Below, one piece after another: positions 30,767 to 40,159 of a stretch of 64,000 bases of DNA (positions are counted from its first letter, which is position 1; each line of letters begins with the position of its first letter). This DNA comes from Collinsella aerofaciens. GTDB lineage: Bacteria > Actinomycetota > Coriobacteriia > Coriobacteriales > Coriobacteriaceae. The notes under the pieces were generated by a model. That model saw only the letters and a list, made by a program, of their open reading frames with translations. It was not told where the DNA came from and ran no database searches. The position numbers and the translations under genes were made by a program. Where the stretch lies: NCBI RefSeq assembly GCF_028206995.1, contig NZ_JAQLFL010000004.1:62001-126000 (forward strand). The letters are read 5' to 3'.

Positions 30767-32111
30767 CTACTCGGCGAGAGCCTCCTGCTTGGCGATCGCC
30801 TTCTCGGAAATCTTCATAAAGGGCAGGTAGACAGCCATGCCAATGACAAGCTCGATAGCCTGCCACGCGCCGGCGCGCCAGTCAAAGCCCGTAGCGAGCA
30901 GGGCATTGATGACGGGAGGCATGGTCCAGGGCACCTGGGCGATGCAGGGGCTGATGATGCCTGCGCAGGTAAGGCCATAGGTGATGCCGATGAACAGGTC
31001 GGGAAGAAGGACGAACGGAATCATGAGTGGCAGGTTGTACACGATGGGGTAACCGTAGATAACCGGCTCGTTGATGTTAAACAGACCAGGCAGGATAGCC
31101 ATCTTGGAAACGGTCTCGGAAGCCTTGTTCTTGGAGAACAGGAGCGTGTCGAGCAGAAGCATGAGGGTGCAGCCCGAGCCGCCGATGAGGGCGAAGCTGT
31201 TAACGATCTGCATGTTCATGTAGTGATCGGGCTGGATGGTGCCACCGGCGGCAAAGGTAGCCATGTTGTCGACGATGAGCATGGTCAGGATCGGCTCGAC
31301 GGTAGCGCCAGAGATGGTGGACTGGTGAATACCGACGCAGAACAGCAGGTTGGCAAGGGTGTAGATGAGGATAACAGCCCACGGACCGGCATTCATGATG
31401 TTCTTGAGCGGGTTGGAGATGCACGTGGAGATGATGGTACACAGATCGGTGCCGGCGCACACGGCGAGCAGAGCTGCGGCAAGAGCGAAGATTGCGAGGT
31501 TGAGCAGCATCGGGATCATGACGTTGAAGGAGTTGGAGACCGCGGGGGGGCACGCCCTCGCCCAGCTTAACCTTGAGCTTCTCGACGCCAGAAATCTTGA
31601 TGAAGAGCGAGACGGAAAGCAGGGCGATGATAATAGCCGAGAACAGACCGTTGGTGCCGGTGTTGGCAGTCGAAAGGGCGCCCGTGACCTCGGCGGAGGT
31701 GATCTTGTCGGTGAGCAGCGGGCTCGTGGCGGCAAGCGTGGCGGTGACCTGCTGCGGCATCATGATGACAAAAGCAGAGATGGCGACGACCACGCAAGCG
31801 AGCGGGTTATTGAAACGCTTGTTCTTAGCGAGGCTGTAGCCAATCAATCCGGCCAGGATAATGGCAGAGACGTTGAGGGTGCCCAGCGTAATTGCCGAAC
31901 CCCACGTCTGAAGGTTGGCAAGGCCCGCCGCATCGAGCGGGAACAGGGGGAACACGACGTTGTTAATAAGAACCGCGATACCCGCAAGGATATAGAGCGG
32001 CGTGATGGTCGCGAAGGCGTCACGCAGGGAACGCAGGTGAACCTGGTTTCCCACCTTCGCAGAGACCTCGGCAAACTTGTCGAGGAAGCTCTTTCCGTTG
32101 TCACTGGCCAT
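30767..32111 (-). pseudogene. PTS lactose/cellobiose-family IIC, frameshifted in a C7 run
   Basis: Permease of the beta-glucoside PTS, about 447 residues when repaired. The 5' part (32111 to about 31545) encodes MASDNGKSFLDKFAEVS, then helices such as FATITPLYILAGIAVLIN, ending KLKVKLGEGVPP. The 3' part is in another frame, AVSNSFNVMIPMLLNLAIF through VGIHQSTISGATVEPIL and NEPVIYGYPIVYNLPLMIPF, the EIIC signature. The frames join at seven C on the minus strand (seven G, 31544-31550). Six would give one continuous family-length protein. The cause may be a sequencing error, a strain-specific mutation or slippage-based phase variation. Both halves are otherwise intact, so decay is recent or absent. 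Confidence 0.85.
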
Positions 32112-32231
32112 GATTGCTCCTAACTTTCAAATCCGGCCTTTTCCTATGCGCACGGTGGTCTGTCGCCCTCTGCCACCAGATGTGCCATGTGTTGCGCGCA
32201 GCGGCGCGCGGTCTGGGCGTTCGCCCGTTCG

Positions 32232-33632
32232 CTAATCAACCACGTGAGTCGTGGCGACCTGCTTGAGCCAAGCTGCCGACTTCTTAAGGCGGCGCTTGTA
32301 GCCGTCCATAAGGTCGACCTCGACAAAACCGTAACGGTTCTTAAAGGCATTCGCCCAAGACCAGTTATCGATGACGGCCCAATAATGGTATCCGCGGCAC
32401 TTGGCGCCCTCGGCAATTGCCTTGGCCACCCACTCCAGGTGCTGACGTACAAAGTCGACGCGGTAGTCATCCTGGATGGTTCCTTCGGCGTCACGGTTCT
32501 TGTATTCGTCCATGATGCCGATGCCGTTCTCGGAAACGAACCACTCAAGATCGGGGTAGTTCTTAGCGCAGTCCATGCCAAAGTCGTAGAGGCCCTGCGG
32601 GTAGATCTCCCAGCCGCGGCTCTCGTTCATAACGGCGTCGGGCCACACATACTCGTCGGCAAAGTGCGGCAGGCCGTACTGGTCAATCTTGCTCGCCGGC
32701 GCCTGAACGCGCGTGGGGTGGTAGTAGTTGCAGCCGAGCCAGTCGACAACACCCTGCTTAAGAATCTCTTGGTCGCCGGCACGGAACGGGAGCTTAACGC
32801 CGCCCTCGGATAGGCTGTCGAGCACGTCGGCAGGAAGCTCGCCCTTGGTGATGAGGTCGAGCCACCAGCGGTTGTTGATGCCGCTGGTCATACGCACGGC
32901 CTCGAGGTCTGCCTCGCTGGGGTTCTCCTTGGTGTAGACCGGAGTAAAGCAGTTGATCATGCCGATCTTGGCATCGGCGCGAATAGCGCCCTCGTCATAG
33001 GCGCGACGATAGTTGGCCACGGCCAGCGCGTGCGCCAGCGAGATGTGATACTGCACGGTGCGGGCGCGGTTGAAGTCGTGGAGCTGCGGGAACCACACGC
33101 CCTCCTGATAGCGCTGCTCGGGCTCGACGATGGGCTCGTTAAAGGTGAACCAGTACTTAATCTCCTGGCCAAACTCGTGGAAGGCGACGTCGGCGTAATG
33201 TGCGTAAGCCTCGACAACCTCACGGCTCTCCCAGCCGCCACGGTTAAAAAGGTAGGTGGGCATGTCAAAGTGGTACAAGTTGACAAACGGCTCCAGGCCG
33301 GCTTCGCGAGAGGCGCGGAACAACTCGTGATACCACGCGGCGCCTTCCTCGTTGAGGTTGCCGTCGGCATCGAGCAGACGGCTCCACTGGATGGAAGTGC
33401 GATAGGTATCCAGGCCCAAGTCCTTCAAAATGCGAAGGTCTTCCTGGTACTTGGCCATAAAGTCATTGCCGGCGTAAGAGCCAACGCGGTTGTAGAACGA
33501 ACCCAGATCCTGGATGGACCAGGTGTCCCACAGGTTCTCGAGCTTGCCGCCCTGGTTCCACTGACCCTCAGTCTGCGGGCCGGACATAGCAGCGCCAAAG
33601 AAGAAGTCGTTGGGCAGCTGATACTGTGCCAT
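32232..33632 (-). CDS. GH1 6-phospho-beta-glucosidase
   Basis: Glycoside hydrolase family 1 enzyme that splits phosphorylated beta-glucosides imported by the PTS. 466 residues; acid/base Glu166 in FTFNEP and nucleophile Glu368 in WFVSENGIG are both present, with LPNDFFFGAAMSGPQTEG at the N-terminus. The phosphate-binding region near the C-terminus is present as VDLMDGYKRRLKKSAAW, where Lys/Arg/Tyr recognise the phosphate, supporting a 6-phospho substrate. First gene of the operon, followed by IIC. Divergent from a GntR regulator. ATG 33632 follows AGCGAGGAC; a TTG just before is also possible. Confidence 0.92.
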   Translation of the reverse strand: MAQYQLPNDFFFGAAMSGPQTEGQWNQGGKLENLWDTWSIQDLGSFYNRVGSYAGNDFMAKYQEDLRILKDLGLDTYRTSIQWSRLLDADGNLNEEGAAWYHELFRASREAGLEPFVNLYHFDMPTYLFNRGGWESREVVEAYAHYADVAFHEFGQEIKYWFTFNEPIVEPEQRYQEGVWFPQLHDFNRARTVQYHISLAHALAVANYRRAYDEGAIRADAKIGMINCFTPVYTKENPSEADLEAVRMTSGINNRWWLDLITKGELPADVLDSLSEGGVKLPFRAGDQEILKQGVVDWLGCNYYHPTRVQAPASKIDQYGLPHFADEYVWPDAVMNESRGWEIYPQGLYDFGMDCAKNYPDLEWFVSENGIGIMDEYKNRDAEGTIQDDYRVDFVRQHLEWVAKAIAEGAKCRGYHYWAVIDNWSWANAFKNRYGFVEVDLMDGYKRRLKKSAAWLKQVATTHVVD

Positions 33633-33936
33633 CAAAGTCCTCGCTTTCGTGTTCTAGAGCTTCCGGTTGGAGACGGGTTTGCTTTGGCAGGTTATCCGGC
33701 GCGGGCGCGCACCGGCCATACCGATATCCAACCCGCCAAAACAAAACCGTCCCCAAACGGTCGATCCTGTTGTGCGGAAGGATTCCGTTCGTTGCTTAAA
33801 CTATAGCGCTCTGATTTTAAAAGTAAAGCGTCTTTTTCTTTTTTCTTTCTCGAACTTCTTAGATAAAAGTAATATGGATGCCCTGTTGAGGGTTATACTT
33901 ACTTTTTGTATTCATATATGTCGGAAAGGAGGTTCC
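33633..33936. other. Divergent control region between GH1 operon and GntR gene
   Basis: About 300 bases. It contains the TTTTGGC palindrome (33672-33751), a minus-strand TATAGT (33805-33800) that may be the -10 of the GH1 operon and a plus-strand TATACT (33894-33899) for the regulator gene. AT-rich tracts and CCC-TGTTGA-GGG (about 33881-33892) are further possible operator parts. Probably the GntR protein binds here. Confidence 0.5.
33672..33751. repeat. TTTTGGC-type palindrome upstream of GH1 operon
   Basis: Arms of 23 bp (33672-33694 and 33729-33751) beginning GACGGGTTTGCTTTGGCAGG pair with four mismatches; the inner part has CCGGCGC/GCGCACCGG. Related to the element at 29773-29813. Located in the 5' region of the GH1 mRNA or its promoter. 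Confidence 0.6.
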
Positions 33937-34656
33937 ATGATTCCCAAATACGAGGCGATAGCTGCAGATATTCGTCGAAGTATCGAGGATGGCGCTCTTA
34001 AACCGGGCGACAAGCTTCCCACCGTCGTTGAGTTCTGCGAGCTCTATAGCGTTTCCAAAATCACCGTCAAACGAGCTATCGAGCAAATCACCGAGGAAGG
34101 TCTTATTACCAGCCGGCGCGGATCGGGTACCTACGTTAAGGACACGGCGGGACTTCCCGGCCAGGCGTTTTTCCAGGGCAAAAACGACCGTGCCCAGGGC
34201 TTTTCGTATGAGCACCGCGGGGAAAAGGTGACCTCGGTGGTCTACGATTTCTCGATTGTTAATCCACCAGCGGACATCGCAGCCCAGCTGGGAATTGCCG
34301 AGGATGACTTTGCCTATCACGTCGTGCGCGTGCGTCAGGCCGATGGGAAGCCCATCGTTATCGAGTACACCTACATGCCCCTCGAGCTGATTCCGGGGCT
34401 GAAAAAGAAGGACCTGTACGGATCGGTCTACCATTTCATCCGCGAGCAATGCGGGCTGAAAATTTCGAGCTTCCACCGTACCATTCGCGCCGTGGCAGCA
34501 ACCGAGGAAGAAGCCGATCGCCTGGACACCAAACCTGGCTCTCCCCTGCTCGAGCTCACCCAGATTGGCTTTTTGGACAGCGGCGCCGCCTTTGAGTATT
34601 CGGTCTCGCGCAACGTTGGCGACCGCTTTGAGTTGCACAACGTAACGTTGGCATAG
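33937..34656 (+). CDS. GntR/HutC-family regulator with UTRA domain
   Basis: A 239-residue transcription factor: an N-terminal GntR winged helix (IPKYEAIAADIRRSIEDG, DKLPTVVEFCELYSVSKITVKRAI, then the wing RRGSGTYVKD) and a C-terminal UTRA ligand domain from about residue 90 (YHVVRVRQADGKPIVIEYTYMPLELIPG). Divergent from the GH1-PTS operon, so it probably senses a phosphorylated beta-glucoside and represses that operon; this is inference from context. ATG 33937 follows GGAAAGGAGG. A longer upstream frame is rejected. Confidence 0.9.
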   Translation: MIPKYEAIAADIRRSIEDGALKPGDKLPTVVEFCELYSVSKITVKRAIEQITEEGLITSRRGSGTYVKDTAGLPGQAFFQGKNDRAQGFSYEHRGEKVTSVVYDFSIVNPPADIAAQLGIAEDDFAYHVVRVRQADGKPIVIEYTYMPLELIPGLKKKDLYGSVYHFIREQCGLKISSFHRTIRAVAATEEEADRLDTKPGSPLLELTQIGFLDSGAAFEYSVSRNVGDRFELHNVTLA

Positions 34657-34724
34657 GTTTTTGTAGTCATCCGGGCGCTCGCTTTGAGCTGTTTTGTGCA
34701 GCGCCCGCACAACACAATGGGGGT

Positions 34725-35663
34725 ATGAACATGTCCGATTTGATTAAGCTGACGCCGATCTTTCACGAGAAGATCTGGGGCGGCCGCCAGCTCGAAACCG
34801 TATTTGGTTACGACATTCCCGATGGTCCCATCGGTGAGTGCTGGGCCATCTCGGCCCACCCCAATGGCGACTGCCAGATTGCGGAGGGCCCGTATGCCGG
34901 TCACACGCTGTCGTGGCTGTGGGCCGAGCATCGCGAGCTCTTTGGCAACTGCGAGGGCAAGGAGTTCCCGCTACTCGTTAAGATTCTGGACGCCAAGGAC
35001 GACCTTTCGATCCAGATTCACCCCAACGACGAGTACGCCGCCGAGCACGAGAACGGCAGCCTGGGCAAAACCGAGTGCTGGTATGTGCTGGACTGCGAGC
35101 CCGGCTCCACGATTATCGTCGGCCAGCGCGCGCATGACCGCGCCGAGGCCGCACAGATGATCGAGGACGGCCGCTGGAACGACATGCTCAACGTGCTGCC
35201 GATCCACAAGGGCGACTTTTTCCAGATTGATTCCGGCACCGTGCACGCCATCAAGACCGGCACGCTCATTTTGGAGACGCAGCAGTCGAGCGACGTGACA
35301 TATCGCCTGTACGACTACGACCGTCCCGGCACCGATGGCAAGCTGCGCCCGCTGCACATTGAGCAGAGCCTCGACTGCATTGACTTTGATGCTCAGGCTC
35401 CGACCGACGGCACGGTGACCGCGCCCGAAGTCGATGGCGTGACCGAGCTCGAGTCTAACTCCTGCTACACCGTCGATCGTGTGCGCGTCGACGGCAGCAA
35501 GACCCTCGACCAGCGCTGGCCCTTCATGTGCCTGTCGGTCATCGACGGCGAAGGCACCGTCTGCGGCGACCCCGTCCACAAGGGAAGCCACCTGCTGGCC
35601 CCGAGCACCGTCAGCTCCATCGACCTCGAAGGCAAGATGGAACTGATCATCAGCCACCTGTAG
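34725..35663 (+). CDS. manA: Mannose-6-phosphate isomerase, class I
   Basis: Zinc enzyme interconverting mannose-6-phosphate and fructose-6-phosphate. 312 residues of the short bacterial type. IFHEKIWGGRQLETVFGYDIPDGPIGECWAIS and SIQIHPNDEYA hold zinc-binding residues (the Gln and His of QIHPND), GKTECWYVL the Glu and DSGTVHAIK the final His. The C-terminal part has no GDP-mannose pyrophosphorylase domain. Directly downstream of the GntR gene, 68 bases apart, on the same strand but perhaps separately controlled. A strong terminator follows. Confidence 0.93.
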   Translation: MNMSDLIKLTPIFHEKIWGGRQLETVFGYDIPDGPIGECWAISAHPNGDCQIAEGPYAGHTLSWLWAEHRELFGNCEGKEFPLLVKILDAKDDLSIQIHPNDEYAAEHENGSLGKTECWYVLDCEPGSTIIVGQRAHDRAEAAQMIEDGRWNDMLNVLPIHKGDFFQIDSGTVHAIKTGTLILETQQSSDVTYRLYDYDRPGTDGKLRPLHIEQSLDCIDFDAQAPTDGTVTAPEVDGVTELESNSCYTVDRVRVDGSKTLDQRWPFMCLSVIDGEGTVCGDPVHKGSHLLAPSTVSSIDLEGKMELIISHL

Positions 35664-35688
35664 GTCGCACCAACAACCCAAACGCAAC

Positions 35689-35724
35689 AAGGGGCTCTCC
35701 CGTTCTTCAACGGGGGAGCCCCTT
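35689..35724 (+). terminator. Terminator after manA
   Basis: AAGGGGCTCTCCCGTT pairs with AACGGGGGAGCCCCTT with one mismatch across a short loop. The 16-bp stem follows the manA stop by about 26 bases. Confidence 0.8.
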
Positions 35725-35808
35725 GCCATGTCTAAGTATTCAGCCAACCCGGCTCTCCAGATCAAAAAGCGGACGAGCAAGGCGACGTTCGCAAGCAACG
35801 TTACCTAA

Positions 35809-35938
35809 GGACCTGGGCGGGCGTATGGGGCAACATCGATCGCGAGTTCCGCACGCAAAGGAGGCCACTTAATGTGGCCTCCGTCTTGCGCAGGACTGCC
35901 CGAGCAGGCGATGTTGCCCCATACGCCCGCCCAGGTCC
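35809..35938. repeat. 130-bp hairpin with 30-bp perfect arms
   Basis: Arms at 35809-35838 and 35909-35938 are perfect inverted repeats starting GGACCTGGGCGGGCGTATGG. Inside, GGAGGCCAC/GTGGCCTCC flanks TTAAT, giving a second hairpin with CGCAA/TTGCG around it. Lies between the manA terminator and the 3' end of pcrA. No coding potential. Possible mobile repeat or structured RNA. Confidence 0.85.
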
Positions 35939-35945
35939 GCCGGGA

Positions 35946-38846
35946 TCACGACAGCTTGACGATCGGTGCAAAGCCCTTCATTAGCTTTTTGGTCTGGCCG
36001 GTCTTTTCGAATTGAACCTCAATCATGTCTCCGGCGACCGAGATCACGGTACCCGTGCCAAAGGTCTTGTGGCTCACGGTATCGCCCGCGGCAAAGTCCT
36101 GCGATGCGCTGGCGCGATCGACCTTGCGCTCCACCGTCGGCGACACCTTGGACGACGGCTTTTTGGCTCGCGGCGCGCCCGAACCAAAGGTCGAGGCAAC
36201 ACGGCCGGCATTGGGCGAGACCCCACGATGGCGTTCGGTCCCGTAGCTGCTGCCGCCAAAGAAATCGTCAAAGCTCGATCCGCCGCGCGAACCGGAACCG
36301 CCGGTCGAGCGCGTATGCGAGCCGAACACCTTGCCGCCATACATATCCGAGCCCATGCCCGAGCCAAAGGTGCCGTGACGGTCGCCGCGCTTCTCCCAGC
36401 CCGTGCCTTCAAAGCCGGCAGAGCCGATACCGCTAAACTCGATATCCTCAAACGGAATCTCGTTGAGGAAGCGCGAACGCGGGTTGGCAGAGGTCGAGCC
36501 GTAGGTGCGACGCGTGGCCGCATAGGTCAAGAACAGGCGCTTACGGGCGCGCGTGATGGCGACGTAGGCCAGGCGACGCTCCTCCTCGAGCTTACCCGGG
36601 TCATCGCTGCCGCCAAAGTCGTGCACGTGCGGGAAGATACCCTCCTCCATGCCGGCCACGAACACCGCCGGGAACTCCAGGCCCTTGGCGGAGTGGATGG
36701 TCATCATGGTAATGGCATGCGTCTCGCCGGCCAGAGAATCCAAGTCGGAGCGCAGGGCCAGCCACTCCATGAGCGCCGGCAGCGCCTTACAGGTGAGCGG
36801 ACCGTAGGTGCGCTCGATCTCGTCGGCATGCACGGCACCCGCCGGCATCTCCGTCGACGCGGCATATGCGTTGCCCGCGATGGCGGCGGCCAGAGCATCC
36901 TGCGGCGAGAGCGCCGGGGCGGCTAGGCTATCGAGCGGATTGGAACCTGCGGCATCGCGCGCGCCGACCAGCGCCTCAAACGAGGACGCGGGCGCGGACG
37001 GTCCCGGCTCGGGCGCAGGCGCGCTCACCACAACGGGCTCGGGCTCAGCGTCGGCAGGCACATCGGCAACGCCAGCCGCGCGCAGCTCTTCCAAGCTCTC
37101 AAGCGTACCCTCGATATCCTCGTGTGTCTCTTCAAATTCGGCCGCAACGCCCAGGAATTCCTGGATGTTCTCGGCGCGGCTCTCGGACTCCATGGTGCCC
37201 TCGGCGCGGAAAGCCTGCAGCAGGCCCGTCTTGTCGACAATCATCTCGACGACGTCCTTGAGCTCGCCATCCATGCGACGGCCCTCGCGCACCAGCGACA
37301 CAAAGCTCGACAGGCCATTGCGCACCTTGGCGCTAAACATGCCGGTTTCGGCGCACGCGATCTCGCAGGCCTGGAAGAACGAGCAGCGGTTGTCGCGCGC
37401 CAGCTGCTCAATTTTTTGAATCGAGGTGGAACCGATGCCGCGGCGAGGTGTGTTGATGACGCGCTTGACGCTCATCTCGTCAGCCGGGTTCACGATCATC
37501 TTGAGGTAGGCCATGACGTCGCGGATCTCGGCACGGTCGAAGAACCGCGTGCCGCCCACGATCTTGTAGGGCACGCCCGCGCGCAGGAACATATCTTCGA
37601 GAATGCGCGACTGGGCGTTGGTACGATAGAACACGGCGATATCGTCGTAGCTCGTGCCCTTGGAGTGCAGCTTCTCGATCTCGCCGGCAATCCAGCGGCC
37701 CTCGTCGCGCTCGTCGCTTGCCTGGAAGGCCTGGATCTTCTCGCCATCGCCCTCGGCCGTAAACAGGCGCTTGTCCTTGCGCTGCGAGTTATGGCGCACC
37801 ACGGCGTTGGCGGCACTCAGGATATGACCAGTAGAGCGGTAGTTCTGCTCCAGCTTAACGGTCTTGCAGTCTTTAAAGTCCTTCTCAAAGTCCAGGATAT
37901 TGGTGATGTCGGCACCACGCCAGCTATAAATGGACTGGTCGTCGTCGCCCACGACCATGAGGTTTTGGTACTTGGCGGCCAGCAGGTTGGCGATCTCGTA
38001 CTGGACGTGGTTGGTGTCCTGATACTCGTCGACGCTAATGTAGCGGAAGCGCTCTTGGTACTTATCGAGCACCTCGGGGCGGGTGCGCAGCAGCTCGAGC
38101 GTGCGCACGAGCAGGTCGTCGAAGTCCATCGCGTTGGCGGCGCGCAGGCGGCGTTCCAGCTCCAAGTAGACCTGCGCGGCCTTTTTGTCGTTGGGGCTGT
38201 CGGCGGATTTGAGCATGTCCTCGGGGCCGATCATGGCGTTTTTGGCCGAACTGATCTTGCTGCGGATCATGTTGATGGGGAACTGCTTTTGCTCGATGCC
38301 GAGCGCCTGCATAATGTCACGCACCATGCGCTTTGAGTCATCGTCATCGTAGATGGTGAACTGGCCGGTGTAGCCCAGCAGGTCGGCGTCCTCGCGCAGC
38401 ATGCGCACGCACATAGCATGGAAGGTGCACACCCACATGCCGCGGGTACCGCTGGGGATGAGTGCCGCCAGACGCTCGCGCATCTCGGCCGCGGCCTTGT
38501 TGGTAAACGTGATGGCAAGGATCTGCCAGGGCTTAACGCCCAGGTCGCCGAGCATATGTGCGATGCGAAAGGTCAAGACGCGGGTCTTGCCCGAGCCGGC
38601 GCCGGCAAGGACCAGCAACGGACCCTCGGTGGTCAGGACCGCCTCGCGCTGGGCGGGATTAAGGCTGTCGAGGTCGACGAGCGGCTTGGCGGGTTTGGGT
38701 GCCGGCGCGGGAGCGTCGTAGATGTCGAGCGGAACGAGCTCGGGCTCCGGCGCAGCGGGGGCGGTGTATGCATTGAGCGGCACGGGTCCCGGCGTGGGCG
38801 GCACGGGTACCGCGGCGTTCTTTTCCCAGGGCAAGGGCTGGGTCAT
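35946..38846 (-). CDS. pcrA: UvrD/PcrA-type ATP-dependent DNA helicase with internal low-complexity insert
   Basis: Superfamily 1A helicase for repair and replication. 966 residues (PcrA about 730-750). Domains: Walker A GAGSGKTRVLTFRIAHML, motif II VDEYQDTNH, motif III QSIYSWRGAD, motif IV KLEQNYRS, motif V IHSAKGLEF, motif VI YVAITRARKRL. The C-terminus has the Tudor-like DTVSHKTFGTGTVISV domain for RNA polymerase contact. Extra material: an N-terminal Pro/Ala segment and an insert of about 110 residues in the middle (PEPVVVSAPAPEPGPSAPAS and on). ATG 38846 follows GAGGAG; a longer upstream frame is rejected. Confidence 0.93.
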   Translation of the reverse strand: MTQPLPWEKNAAVPVPPTPGPVPLNAYTAPAAPEPELVPLDIYDAPAPAPKPAKPLVDLDSLNPAQREAVLTTEGPLLVLAGAGSGKTRVLTFRIAHMLGDLGVKPWQILAITFTNKAAAEMRERLAALIPSGTRGMWVCTFHAMCVRMLREDADLLGYTGQFTIYDDDDSKRMVRDIMQALGIEQKQFPINMIRSKISSAKNAMIGPEDMLKSADSPNDKKAAQVYLELERRLRAANAMDFDDLLVRTLELLRTRPEVLDKYQERFRYISVDEYQDTNHVQYEIANLLAAKYQNLMVVGDDDQSIYSWRGADITNILDFEKDFKDCKTVKLEQNYRSTGHILSAANAVVRHNSQRKDKRLFTAEGDGEKIQAFQASDERDEGRWIAGEIEKLHSKGTSYDDIAVFYRTNAQSRILEDMFLRAGVPYKIVGGTRFFDRAEIRDVMAYLKMIVNPADEMSVKRVINTPRRGIGSTSIQKIEQLARDNRCSFFQACEIACAETGMFSAKVRNGLSSFVSLVREGRRMDGELKDVVEMIVDKTGLLQAFRAEGTMESESRAENIQEFLGVAAEFEETHEDIEGTLESLEELRAAGVADVPADAEPEPVVVSAPAPEPGPSAPASSFEALVGARDAAGSNPLDSLAAPALSPQDALAAAIAGNAYAASTEMPAGAVHADEIERTYGPLTCKALPALMEWLALRSDLDSLAGETHAITMMTIHSAKGLEFPAVFVAGMEEGIFPHVHDFGGSDDPGKLEEERRLAYVAITRARKRLFLTYAATRRTYGSTSANPRSRFLNEIPFEDIEFSGIGSAGFEGTGWEKRGDRHGTFGSGMGSDMYGGKVFGSHTRSTGGSGSRGGSSFDDFFGGSSYGTERHRGVSPNAGRVASTFGSGAPRAKKPSSKVSPTVERKVDRASASQDFAAGDTVSHKTFGTGTVISVAGDMIEVQFEKTGQTKKLMKGFAPIVKLS

Positions 38847-39178
38847 GGGCGACTCCTCATCTGACGGACGGCGCGCCTGCGGGCGGCGCCATAGTTTGAG
38901 CCGTACCAGTATACCGAGCCGCGCGGACACCGACGCAAATCACACCACGACTCCGTCCGCCACAATCGGGCCCGCCCAGCGGATTTGGCGCAATGGGGTC
39001 AGGTTACTTTGCACCAATCTATTGACAATCACGAAACCACCGATGTCATGGCAGCAGCAGCGAGCGACGGTCAGGGCGAACAAATTGGCATGAAAAGGGG
39101 GCGGCATAGACCTTTTGGTCATGCCGCCCCCTTTGAATGACAAGTTGTCGCCCTGACCGCCGCGCAGCGTCGACTAAG
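38847..39178. other. Intergenic region between pcrA start and uppP end
   Basis: About 330 bases: the presumed pcrA promoter near 38860-38950 and the long hairpin (39068-39159) that ends uppP. An imperfect repeat TTGGCGCAA ... TTGCACCAA lies about 38985-39018. No gene is supported. Confidence 0.5.
39068..39159 (-). terminator. Long composite hairpin after uppP
   Basis: Outer arms CGGTCAGGGCGAACAA (39068-39083) and TTGTCGCCCTGACCG (39145-39159) pair with one bulge. The inner stem AAAGGGGGCGGCAT (39094-39107) pairs perfectly with ATGCCGCCCCCTTT (39121-39134), and GACC/GGTC closes the apex. Probably terminates uppP transcription and is one of three long hairpins in this part of the window. Confidence 0.7.
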
Positions 39179-40159
39179 TTAGAGGCCGAGCATCGGCTCC
39201 AAGACGAAGAAGTACGCAAGCACCACGATGCCCAGAACGATGCGGTAGACGCCGAAGCACTTGAAGTCGTGACGGCGGACGAAGCCCATGAGCCACTTGA
39301 TAGCGATGAGCGAAACCACAAAGGCCACAACGCAGCCCACGCCCAGGATGGCGACCTCGTTGGCACCGAACGTACCGCCCTTGATGAAATACTTGACCAG
39401 CTTGAGCGCACTCGCGCCAAACATGACAGGGATGGCCAGGAAGAACGTAAACTTGGACGCCACCGAACGCGTGCAGCCCAAAAGCAGGCCGCCGATGATG
39501 GTGGAACCGGAGCGCGACGTGCCCGGAATCAGCGAGAGCACCTGGAAGCATCCGATGCCCAGTGCGGTCTTCCAACTCAGGTCCTCGAGCGTGGTGATGG
39601 AACCAAAGTCCAGATCCTCGTCATCGTCCTCATCCTCAGCGGTAGCCGCGGCGGGCGCCGCAAAGTGCGCACCGGCGGGACGTCCACCCGACACCACAGC
39701 ACGCGAACCAAACGAACCGGCAACGGCCATTTCCTCGCGCTTGCTCGCGCGCCAGTTCTCGATCACGATAAACAGCACGCCGTACACAATGAGCGCCAGC
39801 GCCACGACGGGAGCATTGTAGAAATGCTCCTCCATCCAGTCGTTAAGCGGCAGACCGATCGCCGCGGCGGGAATGCAGCCGAGCACAATCTTGCCCCACA
39901 GCACCCAGGTGTCGCGACGGCCCTCCTTGCCCTTGCTGGGCGAGAACGGATTGAGCTCATGGAAGAACAGCACACAGACGGCCAGAATGGCGCCGAGCTG
40001 AATCACGACCAGGAACATATTCCAGAACGTCTCGCTCACGTTCATCTTGACGAACTCGTCCACCAAGATCATGTGACCGGTCGACGAAACAGGCAGCCAT
40101 TCGGTGATGCCCTCGACCAGGCCCATGAAGGCAGATTTTAGAAGCTCGATAATATCCAA
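39179..40159 (-). CDS. uppP: Undecaprenyl-diphosphatase UppP/BacA with cytoplasmic insert
   Basis: Integral membrane phosphatase that regenerates undecaprenyl phosphate for peptidoglycan synthesis; overexpression confers bacitracin resistance. Motifs: LVEGITEWLPVSSTGHMIL at the N-terminus and LIPGTSRSGSTI, the second half of the active site, are intact. The 326 residues include an insert of about 50 residues after NWRASKREEMAVAG (acidic, ending EDEDDDEDLDFGSI) that the usual 270-residue family lacks. TTG at 40159 after CGAGGGGGTCCCT gives the standard DIIELLKSAFMG start; a GTG 21 bases upstream is an alternative. Confidence 0.9.
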   Translation of the reverse strand: MDIIELLKSAFMGLVEGITEWLPVSSTGHMILVDEFVKMNVSETFWNMFLVVIQLGAILAVCVLFFHELNPFSPSKGKEGRRDTWVLWGKIVLGCIPAAAIGLPLNDWMEEHFYNAPVVALALIVYGVLFIVIENWRASKREEMAVAGSFGSRAVVSGGRPAGAHFAAPAAATAEDEDDDEDLDFGSITTLEDLSWKTALGIGCFQVLSLIPGTSRSGSTIIGGLLLGCTRSVASKFTFFLAIPVMFGASALKLVKYFIKGGTFGANEVAILGVGCVVAFVVSLIAIKWLMGFVRRHDFKCFGVYRIVLGIVVLAYFFVLEPMLGL

